A DNA stretch of 64,000 bases. Source: Prorocentrum cordatum (lineage: Eukaryota > Sar > Dinophyceae > Prorocentrales > Prorocentraceae). Of the stretch, positions 63,481 through 64,000 are shown piece after piece. Each line of letters starts with the position of its first letter. Within the stretch, counting starts at the first letter, position 1. Location of the stretch: the NCBI GenBank assembly GCA_963575745.1, contig CAUYUJ010005669.1, forward strand, positions 835,628 to 899,627. The letters run 5' to 3'. Both the position numbers and the translations under genes were made by a program. The notes beneath the pieces were generated by a model, which was given only the letters and a program-made list of their open reading frames with translations, was not told the origin of the DNA and ran no database searches.

Positions 63481-64000
63481 ATGTTTGAATGCTTTCGGCC
63501 TCCCCAGGCCCTCGCTGGACCTGAGGGAAAGGGGCGGGACTTCCGGGGACGGCGTATTGAAAAAATACCTGGCATCGCATGTCTGGGGAAAGGTTTCGAC
63601 GGTGTCAAAAGACTCCAGAAGCTATCCGCAAACAACTGTCTACATGTGCCTGGTGTCTGCTTGAAACTCCAGGAGGGCATCCAGGGACAACCCGAGACCT
63701 CCAAATGTCCACCAAAACCTGAAGAACGCCTTTCCCTCAGGCCCGACACCTCTTGCCCCATGAAAATATCGGACACTCGGACCTCTCATTTGGGGCACTT
63801 TCTGACCGCAATCCCGTCAGACCACTGGGTGAAGGTGGTCTCGGGCGCTTCATCTTTCTACACCTTCTTCCCCTTCGAATCACTGCACTCGATTGATAAA
63901 CACCCCTACCCCACTCGACCAGCTGCCGGCCAGGGTCAATGCGAACCCCGCCCCAACCTTCCATTTCAACAAACAAGTCGAACTATACTTTCCAGCAAAT
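63481..64000 (+). CDS. open-ended ORF running off the right edge
   Basis: From ATG 63481 the frame stays open for 173 codons to the window end, so any stop lies outside. It has balanced composition (LSANNCLHVPGVCLKLQEG, SFYTFFPFESLHSIDKHPYP) and no recognised domain. It overlaps minus-strand ORFs. It may be coding or chance. Confidence 0.2.
   Translation, partial: MFECFRPPQALAGPEGKGRDFRGRRIEKIPGIACLGKGFDGVKRLQKLSANNCLHVPGVCLKLQEGIQGQPETSKCPPKPEERLSLRPDTSCPMKISDTRTSHLGHFLTAIPSDHWVKVVSGASSFYTFFPFESLHSIDKHPYPTRPAAGQGQCEPRPNLPFQQTSRTILSSK

Noticed and set aside
1-64000. Dinoflagellate spliced-leader sequence as confirmation of the host
   Set aside because: I looked for the GCCATTTTGGCTCAAG core and did not find it. 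Its absence is not informative in genomic DNA.

Overview
Kind of organism. The window reads as nuclear DNA of a GC-rich, repeat-laden eukaryote, most probably a dinoflagellate. This is an inference from three things: the reverse-transcriptase (RT) proteins present, including a tyrosine-recombinase retroelement of a type I associate with dinoflagellate genomes; very long trinucleotide tracts and minisatellites; and short terminal-inverted-repeat (TIR) elements sitting inside coding sequence. I found no bacterial operon, Shine-Dalgarno pattern, rRNA, convincing tRNA, CRISPR array, or copy of the dinoflagellate spliced leader.

Layout. Bases 1-22.7 kb hold almost no recognisable genes: one orphan ORF (7601-8539, +), a decayed RNase H-like remnant (13.0-13.9 kb, -), a 1.9-kb minisatellite of 42-bp units (17.9-19.9 kb), and (CAT)n, (CTC)n and purine tracts. 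A frameshifted LINE (RT, zinc knuckle, RNase H) lies at 22.7-27.0 kb. From 27 to 50 kb come minisatellites (12, 18, 21, 66, about 80 and 156 bp), trinucleotide tracts, a PDZ-like exon candidate (30.6-30.75 kb, -) and the first short TIR elements. The only long intact coding sequence is 50108-53311: a 1067-residue non-LTR RT with an N-terminal zinc finger and a C-terminal restriction-like endonuclease. The right end, 56.3-61.5 kb, is a decayed tyrosine-recombinase (DIRS-like) retroelement: RT, RNase H with a methyltransferase-like insertion, then recombinase.

Main discovery. Six copies of a 137-209 bp element share a TIR starting TGATGGGCCTGTTTTCC. They carry a (TCC)n or (GGA)n microsatellite as almost their whole interior and are flanked by 5-bp target-site duplications (TSDs). 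Three copies interrupt the tyrosine-recombinase element. In each case, removing the element plus one TSD copy restores the reading frame across the insertion, which is how introner-type elements behave. A second family (two copies, 26-bp TIRs, perfect 8-bp TSDs) and a hAT-like element (TIR CAGGGCTGRACCTAA, perfect 8-bp TSD) accompany it, together with several fold-back sequences.

How it fits together. The window looks like a graveyard of autonomous retroelements into which non-autonomous DNA elements and expanding simple repeats were inserted. No transposase able to move the TIR elements is visible here.
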